DNA of 64,000 nucleotides from Bartonella sp. ML69XJBT (GTDB lineage Bacteria; Pseudomonadota; Alphaproteobacteria; Rhizobiales; Rhizobiaceae): NCBI RefSeq assembly GCF_028618515.1, contig NZ_JAQITB010000001.1, positions 62,001 to 126,000 of the forward strand, read 5' to 3'. Shown piece by piece: positions 40,178 to 50,197 of this stretch (position 1 is its first letter; each line of letters starts with the position of its first letter). The notes under the pieces were generated by a model. It saw only the letters and a program-made list of their open reading frames with translations, ran no database searches and was not told where the DNA came from. The position numbers and the translations under genes were made by a program.

Positions 40178-40411
40178 ATTTATACTCTTTCCCACGACAA
40201 TAAAGAAGCTCCCTCAAAGAAATGAGTGAACATTTGTTATATGGCATTTTACAAAGATACATTAACAAATTAAAAAAAAACAGGATGAAAATTGCCTATT
40301 TTAAATGATAAATAATTCCTCCACCTGTTTTCTATCTATTAAGTACTAGAAATTTATAAGATATTCAGTCATATATCTTTTGTGGGTAATCAATAAAAAT
40401 AGAGAAATTTC

Positions 40412-41263
40412 ATGAAAACACCCTTCAGCAAAATGAACGGTCTTGGAAATCAAATCATTGTTGCTGATATGCGTGACAGCACACATGCTCTGACATCACA
40501 AGCAATTCTTGCCTTATCAGCAGATTCTCAAACGCATTTTGATCAAATTATGGCACTTCACCCCGCCACAAAAAAAGAGGCTGATTTTCGCCTTGAAATA
40601 TGGAATTCTGATGGCTCAATGGCTAAAGCCTGTGGTAATGGTACGCGTTGTGTCATTGCATGGCTTACAGATCATAATTTTGGTGAGAGCTTTCGATTGG
40701 AAACATCTGCTGGAATTATTGAAGGTAAACGCCAAACCGATAATCTCATTTCTGTTGACATGGGGAGCCCAAATTTCAATGCAAAAGAGATGCCTGTTTC
40801 ACGTGAAATAGTCGATACCAATCACGTCAATATTACTGCTGGTCCCTTAAAAGATGCAAGCCTTGTATCCATCGGTAATCTCCACGCTATTTTTTTTATT
40901 GAGAGCGATATTCAACATCTTCCATTAGAAAAATATGGACCAAAACTTGAACATGATCCTCTTTTTCCAGAACGATGTAATATCTCCATTGTTCATGTCA
41001 CGTCAAAGAAAAGCCTAAATTTACGCACATGGGAGCGAGGAGCTGGATTAACGCAAGCATGTGGAAGCGCTGCTTGTGCGAGTGCGGTGGCTGCTTATCG
41101 ACGTGGACTTACAAACCGCCATATCGATGTGAATTTACCAGGAGGAATACTTAATATTCTTTACAGAGAAGATGATCATATTATCATGACTGGCCCAATT
41201 GAATATGAATTTAGTGGTTTTTTTAACCCTTTAACAGGGAGCTATAAAAAGGATCACTTTTGA
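40412..41263 (+). CDS. dapF: Diaminopimelate epimerase
   Basis: Makes meso-DAP for peptidoglycan and lysine. The 283-residue protein has the two catalytic cysteines C74 (KACGNGTRC) and C217 (TQACGSAAC), and begins with FSKMNGLGNQIIV. It is the first gene of a forward run dapF-mtaB-ftsY-yciB; the next start lies on its stop codon. Confidence 0.95.
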   Translation: MKTPFSKMNGLGNQIIVADMRDSTHALTSQAILALSADSQTHFDQIMALHPATKKEADFRLEIWNSDGSMAKACGNGTRCVIAWLTDHNFGESFRLETSAGIIEGKRQTDNLISVDMGSPNFNAKEMPVSREIVDTNHVNITAGPLKDASLVSIGNLHAIFFIESDIQHLPLEKYGPKLEHDPLFPERCNISIVHVTSKKSLNLRTWERGAGLTQACGSAACASAVAAYRRGLTNRHIDVNLPGGILNILYREDDHIIMTGPIEYEFSGFFNPLTGSYKKDHF

Positions 41264-42546
41264 TGGCTATAGAAATTGTAACATTTGGTTGTCGACTAAA
41301 CAGCTACGAATCAGAAATTATACGCAAAGAAAGCACTTCTTCAGGGCTAGATCAACTCAAAGACGGTGCGATCATCTTTAACACCTGTGCTGTTACTGCA
41401 GAAGCTGTGCGACAAGCAAAACAAGCTATCCGCAAAGCGAGACGAGAAAATCCTCATGCACGTATTATTGTCACGGGATGTGCAGCACAAACAGAAGCGC
41501 AAAATTTTGCCTCCATGACAGAAGTGGATCTTGTTTTAGGGAATGAGGACAAACTCCATGCCCATTCTTATCGTCAACTTCCTGATTTTGGCATCAACCA
41601 TTCCGAAAAGTTGCGCATCAATGACATCATGGAAGTGCAAAAAATTGCTCCACATATGGTGAGCGGGATGGAAGAACGCACACGTGCCTTTGTACAAGTG
41701 CAAAATGGATGCGATCATCGCTGTACCTTTTGCATTATCCCTTATGGGCGCGGACCATCACGTTCAGTTCCCATGGGTGCTGTCATTGAACAAATTAAAC
41801 GGCTCATAGATAATGGTATTCAAGAAGTCGTTTTAACAGGTGTCGATCTGACAAGCTATGGTCATGATCTGCCTGGAAAAGCCTCTTTAGGGAAATTAAC
41901 TTCTGCTATTTTACATCATGTTCCTGACTTGCCTCGATTACGTCTTTCGTCAATTGACTCCATTGAAGCAGATGAAGAACTTATCAATCTTTTAGCCTAT
42001 GAAACAAAAATCATGCCACATTTACATTTATCTTTGCAAGCAGGCGATAATATGATTTTAAAAAGAATGAAACGGCGACATTTGCGTGAACATGCAATTC
42101 AATTTTGCCAAGAATTGCGCTCCAAACGTCCCACTATAGTTTATGGCGCAGATTTAATTGCAGGTTTTCCCACCGAAACAGAAGAGATGTTCCAAAATAG
42201 CCTCTCCTTGGTCAATGATTGTCATTTAACACACCTCCATGTTTTTCCTTTTAGTCCAAGAGAAGGAACACCTGCCGCGCGAATGCCACAAATCAATCGT
42301 AAAATAATTAAGATGCGTGCACAACGATTACGCGAAGTAGGTGAGGAGGCTTACCAAAGGCATCTTGCTCGCTTACAAAATAGCCAGCAAACAATTCTCG
42401 TTGAAAAAGATGAAATTGGACGAACAGAAGATTATACTCTGACACAAATTAAAGGTGCAAAAGCTGGAACAATTGTTCAAGCCCTTATTATTGACCATGA
42501 TGGCAATAAATTGATTGCTGTCCTTCCAAAATTAAATGCAGCTTGA
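41263..42546 (+). CDS. mtaB: tRNA (t6A37) methylthiotransferase MtaB
   Basis: A radical-SAM enzyme that adds the methylthio group to t6A37 in tRNAs reading ANN codons. From ATG 41263 (427 residues) the three cysteines of the UPF0004 domain are C10, C42 and C73. The radical-SAM cluster is C150, C154 and C157 in GCDHRCTFC, and a short TRAM-like tail ends the protein. An in-frame TTG one codon earlier is less likely; AAGGAT lies 9 bases before the ATG. The dapF-mtaB-ftsY order is conserved in Rhizobiales. Confidence 0.93.
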   Translation: MAIEIVTFGCRLNSYESEIIRKESTSSGLDQLKDGAIIFNTCAVTAEAVRQAKQAIRKARRENPHARIIVTGCAAQTEAQNFASMTEVDLVLGNEDKLHAHSYRQLPDFGINHSEKLRINDIMEVQKIAPHMVSGMEERTRAFVQVQNGCDHRCTFCIIPYGRGPSRSVPMGAVIEQIKRLIDNGIQEVVLTGVDLTSYGHDLPGKASLGKLTSAILHHVPDLPRLRLSSIDSIEADEELINLLAYETKIMPHLHLSLQAGDNMILKRMKRRHLREHAIQFCQELRSKRPTIVYGADLIAGFPTETEEMFQNSLSLVNDCHLTHLHVFPFSPREGTPAARMPQINRKIIKMRAQRLREVGEEAYQRHLARLQNSQQTILVEKDEIGRTEDYTLTQIKGAKAGTIVQALIIDHDGNKLIAVLPKLNAA

Positions 42547-42559
42547 GCAGGAAACCCTT

Positions 42560-43798
42560 ATGACAAAATCTTTTATCAAAAAAATATTTTCTTTAAAAAA
42601 ATCTGAAGAACGAGAAAAAGAACAAGTTTCACCTTCTTATGAAGATGATAAAGCAAAAGAAACTGAAAACACCAAAAACGAACAATTCTCTATAGAGAAA
42701 GAAAAAACAGAACAAATAGAAAATCAAAAGACACCATCTGCAAAATATGATGAGAAAACTCCATCTGTTGAAGACGATACTAGAAAAATTCCCCTTTCTG
42801 GAAAAGTAATTGTCACAGATACTGTCCATGAGAAGAAAATTGAAGAATTTTCCTCTGTATCCTCTATTGAACAGAAAAAAACACCATGGTTTGGACGCCT
42901 AAAAAAGGGATTAGCTCTTTCTTCACAAAGATTAAGCGGATCAATTAGTGATCTTTTTGTTAAAGGAAAGCTTGATGAAGATACATTACAAGAGCTGGAA
43001 GATATTCTGATTCAATCAGATCTTGGTGTTGAAACTGCTACACGTATTACGGATAATCTTTCTTCCAGTCGTTATGAGAAGAATTTATCTCCAGATGACA
43101 TCTACACCATTATGGCAGATGAAATCAAAAAAGTCTTGGAACCTGTTGCAATTCCACTAGAACTTGATCTTAATCATAAGCCTCATGTTATTTTACTGGT
43201 TGGTGTAAATGGTACTGGAAAAACAACTACTATTGGGAAAATTGCAGCAAAACTTACCGCAGGAGGACTAAAAGTGATGCTCGCTGCTGGTGATACATTT
43301 CGCGCTGCTGCTATTGAACAGTTGCATATTTGGGGTGAACGCACAGGTTCTCCTGTTATTTCAACAAAACTAGGAGCAGATGCTGCAAGTTTAGCATTTG
43401 ATGCTTATGAAAAAGCCAAAAAAGCAAACAGTGATGTCTTGATTATCGATACCGCTGGACGTCTACAAAATAAAACTGAATTGATGGATGAATTAGCAAA
43501 AATTATCCGTGTTTTGAAGAAACACACTCCCCAAGCCCCCCATACAGTTCTCCAAACGCTAGATGCCACCACCGGACAAAATGCGCTCAATCAAGTGGAT
43601 ATTTTCCGCGATATTGCCGGTGTTAACGGTTTAGTCATGACAAAGCTTGATGGTAGTGCACGGGGAGGAATTCTTGTTGCCATTGCAGCAAAATATAAAT
43701 TACCCGTTTATTTTATCGGTATAGGAGAGAATGTCGAGGATCTTCAACCTTTTTCTGCTTCTGATTTTGCCGAAACAATCGCAGGAAGATACGCATGA
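42560..43798 (+). CDS. ftsY: Signal recognition particle receptor FtsY
   Basis: The SRP receptor GTPase that brings ribosomes to the membrane. From ATG 42560 it has a 130-residue, highly charged N-terminal A domain rich in Glu and Lys, then the NG domain: [18 protein letters not shown] (G1), [20 protein letters not shown] (G3), TKLDG (G4) and [13 protein letters not shown] longer frame opens 24 bases upstream inside mtaB, but AGGA before 42560 and the [10 protein letters not shown] start support the shorter form. It overlaps the next gene by 4 bases. Confidence 0.93.
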   Translation: MTKSFIKKIFSLKKSEEREKEQVSPSYEDDKAKETENTKNEQFSIEKEKTEQIENQKTPSAKYDEKTPSVEDDTRKIPLSGKVIVTDTVHEKKIEEFSSVSSIEQKKTPWFGRLKKGLALSSQRLSGSISDLFVKGKLDEDTLQELEDILIQSDLGVETATRITDNLSSSRYEKNLSPDDIYTIMADEIKKVLEPVAIPLELDLNHKPHVILLVGVNGTGKTTTIGKIAAKLTAGGLKVMLAAGDTFRAAAIEQLHIWGERTGSPVISTKLGADAASLAFDAYEKAKKANSDVLIIDTAGRLQNKTELMDELAKIIRVLKKHTPQAPHTVLQTLDATTGQNALNQVDIFRDIAGVNGLVMTKLDGSARGGILVAIAAKYKLPVYFIGIGENVEDLQPFSASDFAETIAGRYA

Positions 43799-44484
43799 AA
43801 AAAACTTCATTAAAAACCAATTCGCATAATAGTCCCAACGGAGAAAATACCAATGACAATCAAAAAGCATCCTTTTCACCAACACTGAAATTTCTTTTAG
43901 AAATGGGACCATTGATTGTTTTTTTCCTTGCCAATTATAAAGGTGAATGGTTGATAAACAATATTGGGCTTTTTAAAAATTTTCATAAACCTATTTTTCC
44001 TGCCACAGCTATTTTTATGGTAGCAATCATTATTGCATTAAGCTTATCATGGATTCTTGCACGAAAAATTCCCATAATGCCTCTCATCTCAGGAATATTT
44101 GTTCTCGTCTTTGGATTTTTAACTCTTTGGCTTCATAATGATACTTTTATTAAAATGAAGCCAACAATCATTAATAGCTTATTTGCTGTTATTCTTTTTG
44201 GTGGTATGTTTTTTAAAAAACCATTGTTGCGTTATGCTCTCGATTCTACTTTAAAACTTGATGATTTAGGATGGCAAAAACTTACCTATCGTTGGGCGTT
44301 TTTTTTCATTTTTCTTGCTCTTTTAAATGAAATAATTTGGCGTAATTTCAGTGATAATTTTTGGACGAGTTTTAAAGTCTTTGGTGTTATGCCCCTCACA
44401 GTTATTTTCATGCTAACTCAAATGCCTCTTATACTAAAACATTCACAGGGACTTTTTCCAGAAAAGGACAAATCTGATTTTTAA
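43795..44484 (+). CDS. yciB: Septation protein A family (YciB)
   Basis: A 229-residue membrane protein of the YciB/IspZ family with about five membrane segments. Conserved pieces are [71 protein letters not shown] and [13 protein letters not shown]. Roles in septation or envelope integrity are reported for the family. A 40-residue polar N-terminal extension is longer than in E. coli. It is coupled to ftsY by an ATGA overlap. Confidence 0.88.
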   Translation: MKKTSLKTNSHNSPNGENTNDNQKASFSPTLKFLLEMGPLIVFFLANYKGEWLINNIGLFKNFHKPIFPATAIFMVAIIIALSLSWILARKIPIMPLISGIFVLVFGFLTLWLHNDTFIKMKPTIINSLFAVILFGGMFFKKPLLRYALDSTLKLDDLGWQKLTYRWAFFFIFLALLNEIIWRNFSDNFWTSFKVFGVMPLTVIFMLTQMPLILKHSQGLFPEKDKSDF

Positions 44485-44552
44485 ACAAAATATATCCGTC
44501 ATTATAAATTATTTTTTTTATTTATCACCTACACTGTTCATGGAGAGAAGAG

Positions 44553-45314
44553 ATGTTGATTGAACAGTTCATTTGTCGAAAAGATAATTTTGGAGTACTC
44601 ATTCATGATGAAAAAAGCGGTTGTACAGCCGCTATTGACGCTCCTGAAAGTAAAGCTATCCATAATGCCTTAAAACGCCGTAATTGGACACTTCAGACTG
44701 TTTTTGTAACACATCACCATCACGACCATGTGGAGGCACTAGCAGAGTTAAAACAAGTCTATAAAGCTATTATTATCGGACCAGAAGCAGAAAAAGAAAA
44801 AATTTCTTATCTTGATAAAACTCTTTATCCTGATGAAAGTTTTTTCTTTGGCACTCAGACAATTTTAGCGCTTTCAACACCTGGTCATACACTAGGAGCT
44901 TTGTCCTACTATCTTCCTGAAGAAAAATTACTCTTTGCTGGAGATACACTTTTTTCACTTGGTTGTGGACGTCTTTTCGAAGGAACACCAGCACAAATGC
45001 TAGATTCTTTAAAGAAAATTCGTCAACTTCCCAATGAAACACTTCTTTATTGTGGACACGAATACACCAAAACCAATGCTCTTTTTGCATTGACCCTTGA
45101 TCCAGATAATCAAAAACTTCATCAAAGAGCAGAAGAAGTTTTTTTGTTGCGCAAAAAAAATGCCATGACTCTCCCTGTCACTTTAGAACAAGAAAAAGCG
45201 ACAAACCCCTTTCTTCGTTGGGATGACCCTGTAATCAGAAAAAATCTTGCCATGGAAAAAGAAACTGATGAAGAAGTCTTCGCTGAAGTCAGAAAAAGAA
45301 AGGACAATTTTTAA
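44553..45314 (+). CDS. gloB: Hydroxyacylglutathione hydrolase (glyoxalase II)
   Basis: Hydrolyses S-lactoylglutathione. The 253-residue protein has the metallo-beta-lactamase motif THHHHDHVE (near residues 53-61), further ligands in STPGHTLGA, FAGDTLFSLGCGRLFEGT and YCGHEYT, and the C-terminal glyoxalase II helical domain (ATNPFLRWDDP). GGAGAGAAGAG precedes the ATG. It stands 68 bases after yciB. Confidence 0.94.
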   Translation: MLIEQFICRKDNFGVLIHDEKSGCTAAIDAPESKAIHNALKRRNWTLQTVFVTHHHHDHVEALAELKQVYKAIIIGPEAEKEKISYLDKTLYPDESFFFGTQTILALSTPGHTLGALSYYLPEEKLLFAGDTLFSLGCGRLFEGTPAQMLDSLKKIRQLPNETLLYCGHEYTKTNALFALTLDPDNQKLHQRAEEVFLLRKKNAMTLPVTLEQEKATNPFLRWDDPVIRKNLAMEKETDEEVFAEVRKRKDNF

Positions 45315-45316
45315 TC

Positions 45317-45784
45317 ATGTTTAAATTTGTATTATGCCTTCTTTTCCTTTTTCCCTTTGCATCATACGCTCAAGAAATCAAAGAAATAACAAATAAAGCT
45401 TCCCTTACATCACCTCTCGTTGCAAATTATCCTTTAACAGAAGATTTTCTTTTAAAACTGGAAAAAATTGGAAAAGAATGTAAAAATTTATCTTCAGAGT
45501 CAGAAATATCCGATGCAAAAAATGATATTATTACGCATGACGATAATATTGAAGGATATATCGCTTATATCTCTCATAAAACAAAACTTATGAGTCTTTT
45601 AAAAGAAAATAATCTCACAGCCAAAGAATTTGTTGTTGGTCTCTTAGCACTTCAAGCAACATTAAATGTGCTTACAGATGAAGAAATTTCTCTTCATAAA
45701 CAAAATATTTTACCTTCAAGCAACATTGAATTTGCAAAAAAACATATGTACAGAATCATCAAAATTCTAAAAAGCAGTTGTTAA
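45317..45784 (+). CDS. Small exported protein, unknown function
   Basis: A 155-residue protein with a clear signal peptide (MFKFVLCLLFLFPFASYAQ, cleavage near AYA/QE). The mature part is mostly helical and charged, with two cysteines (near residues 54 and 155, the last residue). Segments such as LKENNLTAKEFVVGLLALQATLNVL suggest a helical bundle. I do not recognise a family. It starts 2 bases after gloB and ends before the convergent parB. Confidence 0.65.
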   Translation: MFKFVLCLLFLFPFASYAQEIKEITNKASLTSPLVANYPLTEDFLLKLEKIGKECKNLSSESEISDAKNDIITHDDNIEGYIAYISHKTKLMSLLKENNLTAKEFVVGLLALQATLNVLTDEEISLHKQNILPSSNIEFAKKHMYRIIKILKSSC

Positions 45785-45812
45785 AAGAGCTCTTTTTATT
45801 TCAAGTAATTTT

Positions 45813-46718
45813 TTAACTTTGCAAACGGCGACAAATATCATCTAATTGTTCTAATGAAGAGTAGTGTATTTTTAAATCACCACCTTTTTTACCATGTCGA
45901 ATAATGACCTTCATTCCGATGACATCTGCAAGTAACTTTTCTAAAGATTTTGTTTCTGCATCTTTTTCTACAGAGGTTCGTTTTTTGACCTTAGGATTAG
46001 CTTGCTCATAGGCAAGTATTTCTGTTTGGCGCACTGAAAGACCTTCACGAATAATTTTTTCGGCTAAATCTTGTGGATTATCAACGGTTATAAGACAACG
46101 CGCATGACCAGCAGAAAGTTGCCCATCGGTTAAAAATTGTTGCACTTTTTCTGGTAACTTTAACAAACGAAGTGTATTTGCCACATGACTTCTGCTTTTT
46201 CCAATGACTTGTGCTAAATCTGCTTGTGTATAACCATGTTCATTCAACAAAAGTTCATATCCCATTGCTTCTTCAATGGGATTAAGATCAGCACGCTGAA
46301 CATTTTCAATAATTGCCAATTCTAAAGCTGTTTTATCATCCACATCACGAACAATCACCGGCAATTGACTTAAATGAGCACGCTGTGCAGCACGCCACCG
46401 CCGTTCACCAGCAATTAATTCAAATCGCTGAGGGTGATCACGTAAAGGTCTTACAATGACAGGTTGAACAACACCATGCTGACGAATTGATTGCGCTAAA
46501 TTATCCAATTCTGATTCAGTAAAATGGCGCCGCGGATTGTGTGGATTACACGAAATGGATTCAAGAGGAACAAATCTCTCCGAAAGTGCAGAAACTTTAC
46601 TGAACTCTGTTAATTTTTCAGCATTAGGTGAACGTATAAGACTGTTGTTTAAACTCATATCACCAATCAATGCTGCTAATCCACGTCCCAGTCTTTTTTT
46701 TGATTGATCATCATTCAT
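45813..46718 (-). CDS. parB: Chromosome partitioning protein ParB
   Basis: A parS-binding CTPase/clamp. The 301-residue protein begins KKRLGRGLAALIGD and carries the ParB/Srx domain (ESISCNPHNPRRHF, then GERRWRAAQRAHL for CTP binding, then ENVQRADLNPIEEAMGY). A helix-turn-helix follows (GYTQADLAQVIGKSRSHVANTLRLLKLP), and a C-terminal dimerisation segment ends the protein. Three parS sites lie within 4 kb upstream. It is 47 bases after parA. Confidence 0.96.
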   Translation of the reverse strand: MNDDQSKKRLGRGLAALIGDMSLNNSLIRSPNAEKLTEFSKVSALSERFVPLESISCNPHNPRRHFTESELDNLAQSIRQHGVVQPVIVRPLRDHPQRFELIAGERRWRAAQRAHLSQLPVIVRDVDDKTALELAIIENVQRADLNPIEEAMGYELLLNEHGYTQADLAQVIGKSRSHVANTLRLLKLPEKVQQFLTDGQLSAGHARCLITVDNPQDLAEKIIREGLSVRQTEILAYEQANPKVKKRTSVEKDAETKSLEKLLADVIGMKVIIRHGKKGGDLKIHYSSLEQLDDICRRLQS

Positions 46719-46765
46719 AATTTCACTCTTTGAGTTTTCTTTACAAAAATTATTTTTTTACATTT

Positions 46766-47563
46766 TTAAGCGGCAGCATGCGCTTGTTTTTCACGTTGAA
46801 TCACCTCCGATGCTAAACGTAAATAAGCTTGGCTACCTGCACATTTGAGATCATAAAGCAATACTGGTTTACCAAAAGAAGGTGCTTCTGATACGCGCAC
46901 ATTTCTTGGAATAACGGTACGATAAACTTTATCTCCCATAAAAGAACGTACATCTTCAACAACTTGATTTGAAAGATTATTTCGTCCATCATACATCGTG
47001 AGGACAATACCTTGAATTTCTAGGGATGGATTAAGTACAGACCGTACTTGTTTGACTGTTTCAAGCAATTGACTTAAGCCCTCAAGTGCTAAAAATTCAC
47101 ATTGCATAGGAACCAAAACAGAATCCGCAGCTCCCATAGCATTGAGAGTTAAAAGATTAAGAGATGGGGGACAATCAATTAAGATATAACTGTATTTTTT
47201 CTCCATTTGCGGATCATCATAGAGAGCCTTACGTAATCGTTGTATACGATCTTTTGATGAAGAAATTTCCATTTCTACACCTAAAAGGTCAAGTGTAGAA
47301 GGCACTATATGAAGATTGGGAACCGCTGTTTTTAAAGCGGCTTTTGTCACGGAAATTCCTGAAACCAAAACATCATAAGAAGACAAAGGACGGTTATTAC
47401 GATCTATTCCCAACCCTGTACTAGCATTGCCTTGTGGATCAACATCCATAATAAGAACATTTTCCCCAATAGCTGCTAAAGCTGTTGCAAGATTAATTGC
47501 TGTGGTTGTTTTTCCGACCCCACCCTTTTGGTTTGCAATAGCGATAATCCGTGTTTCGCTCAT
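46766..47563 (-). CDS. parA: Chromosome partitioning ATPase ParA
   Basis: A Walker-type ATPase that moves ParB-parS complexes. The 265-residue protein has deviant Walker A KGGVGKTT near residues 13-20, MDVDPQGNAST, IDCPPSLNLLTLNA (Walker B) and a C-terminal PRNVRVSEAPSFGKPV motif. It begins 6 bases after the rsmG stop, so rsmG-parA-parB are one transcript, as in many bacteria. Confidence 0.97.
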   Translation of the reverse strand: MSETRIIAIANQKGGVGKTTTAINLATALAAIGENVLIMDVDPQGNASTGLGIDRNNRPLSSYDVLVSGISVTKAALKTAVPNLHIVPSTLDLLGVEMEISSSKDRIQRLRKALYDDPQMEKKYSYILIDCPPSLNLLTLNAMGAADSVLVPMQCEFLALEGLSQLLETVKQVRSVLNPSLEIQGIVLTMYDGRNNLSNQVVEDVRSFMGDKVYRTVIPRNVRVSEAPSFGKPVLLYDLKCAGSQAYLRLASEVIQREKQAHAAA

Positions 47564-47569
47564 TTTGCT

Positions 47570-48217
47570 TTACCCTCTACATGATCGAAGATGAGAAATT
47601 TCTAAAATAACAGAACTTTCATCAATTTTACTTTTATGTTTTAGCAGATCAAACTGCCAATTGGCAGAGGCTTTTTTTATTTCTGTAGAGTAATCCCGTC
47701 CTTTTTGCAAAACAGCTCTTGTTTTTTGTGTTAATAAAGGAAAAATAAGACATAAAAGCTTATCAAGTGAAGCCAATCCCCGTGCTGTTATAATTTCTGG
47801 TCTTGCTATTTTTTTGTACACATCCTCAATTCTACAGTGATAAACTGTTGCTGGAAGATTAAGCTCAGCAATAACTGTTCGTAAAAAAGCAACTTTTTTT
47901 CCATTACTTTCAACAAGATCAATATGTCCTCTGTTTTTCTCTTTCAAAAAAATAGCAATTATGATTGCGGGAAATCCACCACCTGATCCAAGGTCACACC
48001 AATGCAGAAAATCGCTGTATAAAGGATAGATTTGTGCTGAATCTAAAATATGACGTGTCCACAAAAGAGGTATTGTTGCAGTGGATATTAAATTAATATG
48101 CTTATTCCACTGCATTATTAAAGCCTCAAATTGTATTAAATTTTCCATCGTTTCACGTGAAACAGAAGGAACGATATCTAAGAGTGCTTTATATTTTCGT
48201 TCTGTAGAAAGATTCAT
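47570..48217 (-). CDS. rsmG: 16S rRNA m7G527 methyltransferase RsmG (GidB)
   Basis: Methylates G527 of 16S rRNA with S-adenosylmethionine. The 215-residue protein has the SAM-binding DLGSGGGFPAIIIAIFL, HIDLVESNGKKVAFLR and TARGLASLDKLL. Near the N-terminus PSVSRETMENLIQFE encodes a near-perfect parS site in its DNA. Its start overlaps the mnmG stop by one base. Confidence 0.95.
   Translation of the reverse strand: MNLSTERKYKALLDIVPSVSRETMENLIQFEALIMQWNKHINLISTATIPLLWTRHILDSAQIYPLYSDFLHWCDLGSGGGFPAIIIAIFLKEKNRGHIDLVESNGKKVAFLRTVIAELNLPATVYHCRIEDVYKKIARPEIITARGLASLDKLLCLIFPLLTQKTRAVLQKGRDYSTEIKKASANWQFDLLKHKSKIDESSVILEISHLRSCRG
48149..48164. promoter_or_regulatory. parS site 1 (inside rsmG)
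   Basis: A perfect 14-base palindrome GTTTCACGTGAAAC at 48150-48163 flanked by C and A, one mismatch from the 16-base parS consensus. It lies in the rsmG coding region and encodes the VSRET residues. Position near parAB fits a ParB loading site. Confidence 0.9.
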
Positions 48218-50085
48218 TAAGCTGTTTTAGCCTTTTCACGTCGTTGACGTTGAATATATGTAATAATAAGCGACAATGCTGCGGGTGTCATACCATCAAT
48301 TTTTTGTGCATCAGCAATTGAACGCGGAGAAATTTCCTGAATTTTTGTTTTGAGCTCGTTTGAAAGACCAGAAATTGACTGAATATCAAGAGAGGAGGGA
48401 ATTTCTAAACGTTCATCCCGCTGAAGAGCTGCAATATCTTGTGCTTGTTTTTCTAAATAAACAGCATATTGTGCTTCAATTTCTAAAACTTCAACGGTTT
48501 TAGAGTCAATTGACTGTAATTGTGGCCAAAAATGTGAAAGACGCTCTAAACTCATATGAGGGTAAGCAAGAAGATCATAAGCCGAACGCCGAACACCATC
48601 CCGATTTATTTGTAATCCATGAGCAGATGCTTCATTAGGTGTTAAAAAAAGCTTTTGACATAAGGACCGTGCTTGATCAAGACGTTGTTGTTTTTTCTGA
48701 TAACAGTCCCAACGTACTTTACTGACAATACCCCATTGTTGTGCTAAAGGCGTTAAACGAATATCAGCATTATCAGATCGCAAAGACAAACGAAATTCAG
48801 CCCGTGATGTAAACATTCTATAAGGTTCACAAACTCCACGTGAAACCAAATCATCGACCATCACACCAATATAAGCTGTAGAACGACTTATCATTATTTC
48901 ATCTAACCCACCAACCTTATGTGCAGCATTTAATCCAGCCAAAAGCCCCTGTGCCGCTGCTTCCTCATATCCTGTTGTACCATTAATTTGCCCCGCTAAA
49001 AATAAACCCGGTAAACAGCGTAACTCTAAAGTTTTAGTCAACTGTTGTGGATTAACAAAATCATATTCAATAGCATAACCAGATTGTAAAATTGTTACAT
49101 TTTCTAATCCCTCAATACTTCGCAGTAAAGAGATTTGTACATCCTCAGGAAGAGAAGTAGAGAGCCCATTTGGATAAATAGTATCATCATTTAATCCTTC
49201 TGGTTCCAGAAAAATCTGATGTCCATCACGTTCTCCAAATTTAACAATTTTATCTTCAATAGAAGGACAATAGCGTGGACCTAGTCCTTCAATATTTCCA
49301 GAATATAAAGCAGAACGATGAATATTTTCACGAATAATTTGATGTGTTTGTGCATTTGTTCGTGTTATTGCACATTCAATTTGTGGCTGCTTAATTTTTT
49401 CTGTCAAAAGAGAGAAGGGAACTGGATATTCATCAGCTTGCTGTTTTGCTAGAGATTCCCAACGAATTGTTTTTTTACTAAGGCGTGCAGGCGTTCCTGT
49501 TTTTAATCTTCCAAGTTTTATATTATAACTTTTCAAGCGTTCAGCAAGTTGAACACTTGACTGATCTCCCATACGTCCCGCCCTCCATGTTTTATCACCA
49601 ATATGAATAAGACCATTTAAAAATGTTCCTGTTGTTAAAACAACAGCACCAGAAAAAAAAGTCCCTTGTTTTTTTAAAACAATACCTGAAATACTCTTAT
49701 CTTTAACAATCAAATCAACAGCCTCATCTTCAATGAGAATAAGATTTTCCTGTTCTTGCAAGAGATTTTGAATAGCTTCTTTATAGAGCTGTCGATCAGC
49801 TTGAGTACGTGGTCCTCTTACTGCTGGTCCTTTCCGTCGATTAAGAAGTCTAAATTGAATTCCAGATGCATCTGCTGCGCGTCCCATAAGACCATCCAAA
49901 GCATCTATTTCACGAACCAGATGCCCTTTTCCAAGCCCACCAATAGCAGGATTACAAGACATTGTTCCCAATGCCGATATTTTATGTGTAACAAGAGCTG
50001 TCCGTGCTCCAGCACGTGCTGAAGCACACGCTGCCTCACAGCCAGCATGACCACCACCAACAACAATAACATCATACGAGTGCAT
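48217..50085 (-). CDS. mnmG: tRNA uridine-5-carboxymethylaminomethyl enzyme MnmG (GidA)
   Basis: FAD-dependent enzyme that with MnmE modifies U34 of certain tRNAs. The 622-residue protein has the FAD motif [20 protein letters not shown] near residues 8-27, the signature [47 protein letters not shown] and the C-terminal [14 protein letters not shown]. It forms one block with mnmE upstream and rsmG downstream. Confidence 0.97.
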   Translation of the reverse strand: MHSYDVIVVGGGHAGCEAACASARAGARTALVTHKISALGTMSCNPAIGGLGKGHLVREIDALDGLMGRAADASGIQFRLLNRRKGPAVRGPRTQADRQLYKEAIQNLLQEQENLILIEDEAVDLIVKDKSISGIVLKKQGTFFSGAVVLTTGTFLNGLIHIGDKTWRAGRMGDQSSVQLAERLKSYNIKLGRLKTGTPARLSKKTIRWESLAKQQADEYPVPFSLLTEKIKQPQIECAITRTNAQTHQIIRENIHRSALYSGNIEGLGPRYCPSIEDKIVKFGERDGHQIFLEPEGLNDDTIYPNGLSTSLPEDVQISLLRSIEGLENVTILQSGYAIEYDFVNPQQLTKTLELRCLPGLFLAGQINGTTGYEEAAAQGLLAGLNAAHKVGGLDEIMISRSTAYIGVMVDDLVSRGVCEPYRMFTSRAEFRLSLRSDNADIRLTPLAQQWGIVSKVRWDCYQKKQQRLDQARSLCQKLFLTPNEASAHGLQINRDGVRRSAYDLLAYPHMSLERLSHFWPQLQSIDSKTVEVLEIEAQYAVYLEKQAQDIAALQRDERLEIPSSLDIQSISGLSNELKTKIQEISPRSIADAQKIDGMTPAALSLIITYIQRQRREKAKTA

Positions 50086-50117
50086 TAGGACTCATTCCAT
50101 AAAGAATCTTACTGTCA

Positions 50118-50133
50118 AGTTTCACGTGAAACA
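50118..50133. promoter_or_regulatory. parS site 2 (mnmG-mnmE gap)
   Basis: GTTTCACGTGAAAC is perfect at 50119-50132, flanked by A and A, giving 15 of 16 matches to the parS consensus. It lies just upstream of mnmG. Confidence 0.9.
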
Positions 50134-50181
50134 GAATATATAAAATACATAATCTTTAAAATCTGTCTATCAAATAATCAA

Positions 50182-50197
50182 TGTTTCACGTGAATCA
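50182..50197. promoter_or_regulatory. parS site 3 (mnmG-mnmE gap)
   Basis: TGTTTCACGTGAATCA, one mismatch from consensus, abuts the mnmE stop and lies 64 bases from parS site 2. Two sites this close suggest a strong ParB loading point. Confidence 0.88.

Noticed and set aside
45783-45797. AAAAGAGCTCTTTTT between the 45.3 kb gene and parB as terminator
   Set aside because: It is a palindrome with no loop and a weak stem, and cannot form a normal terminator hairpin.
48832-48847. CACGTGAAAC half-palindrome in mnmG as a fourth parS
   Set aside because: The left arm has decayed; five of sixteen bases differ from consensus.
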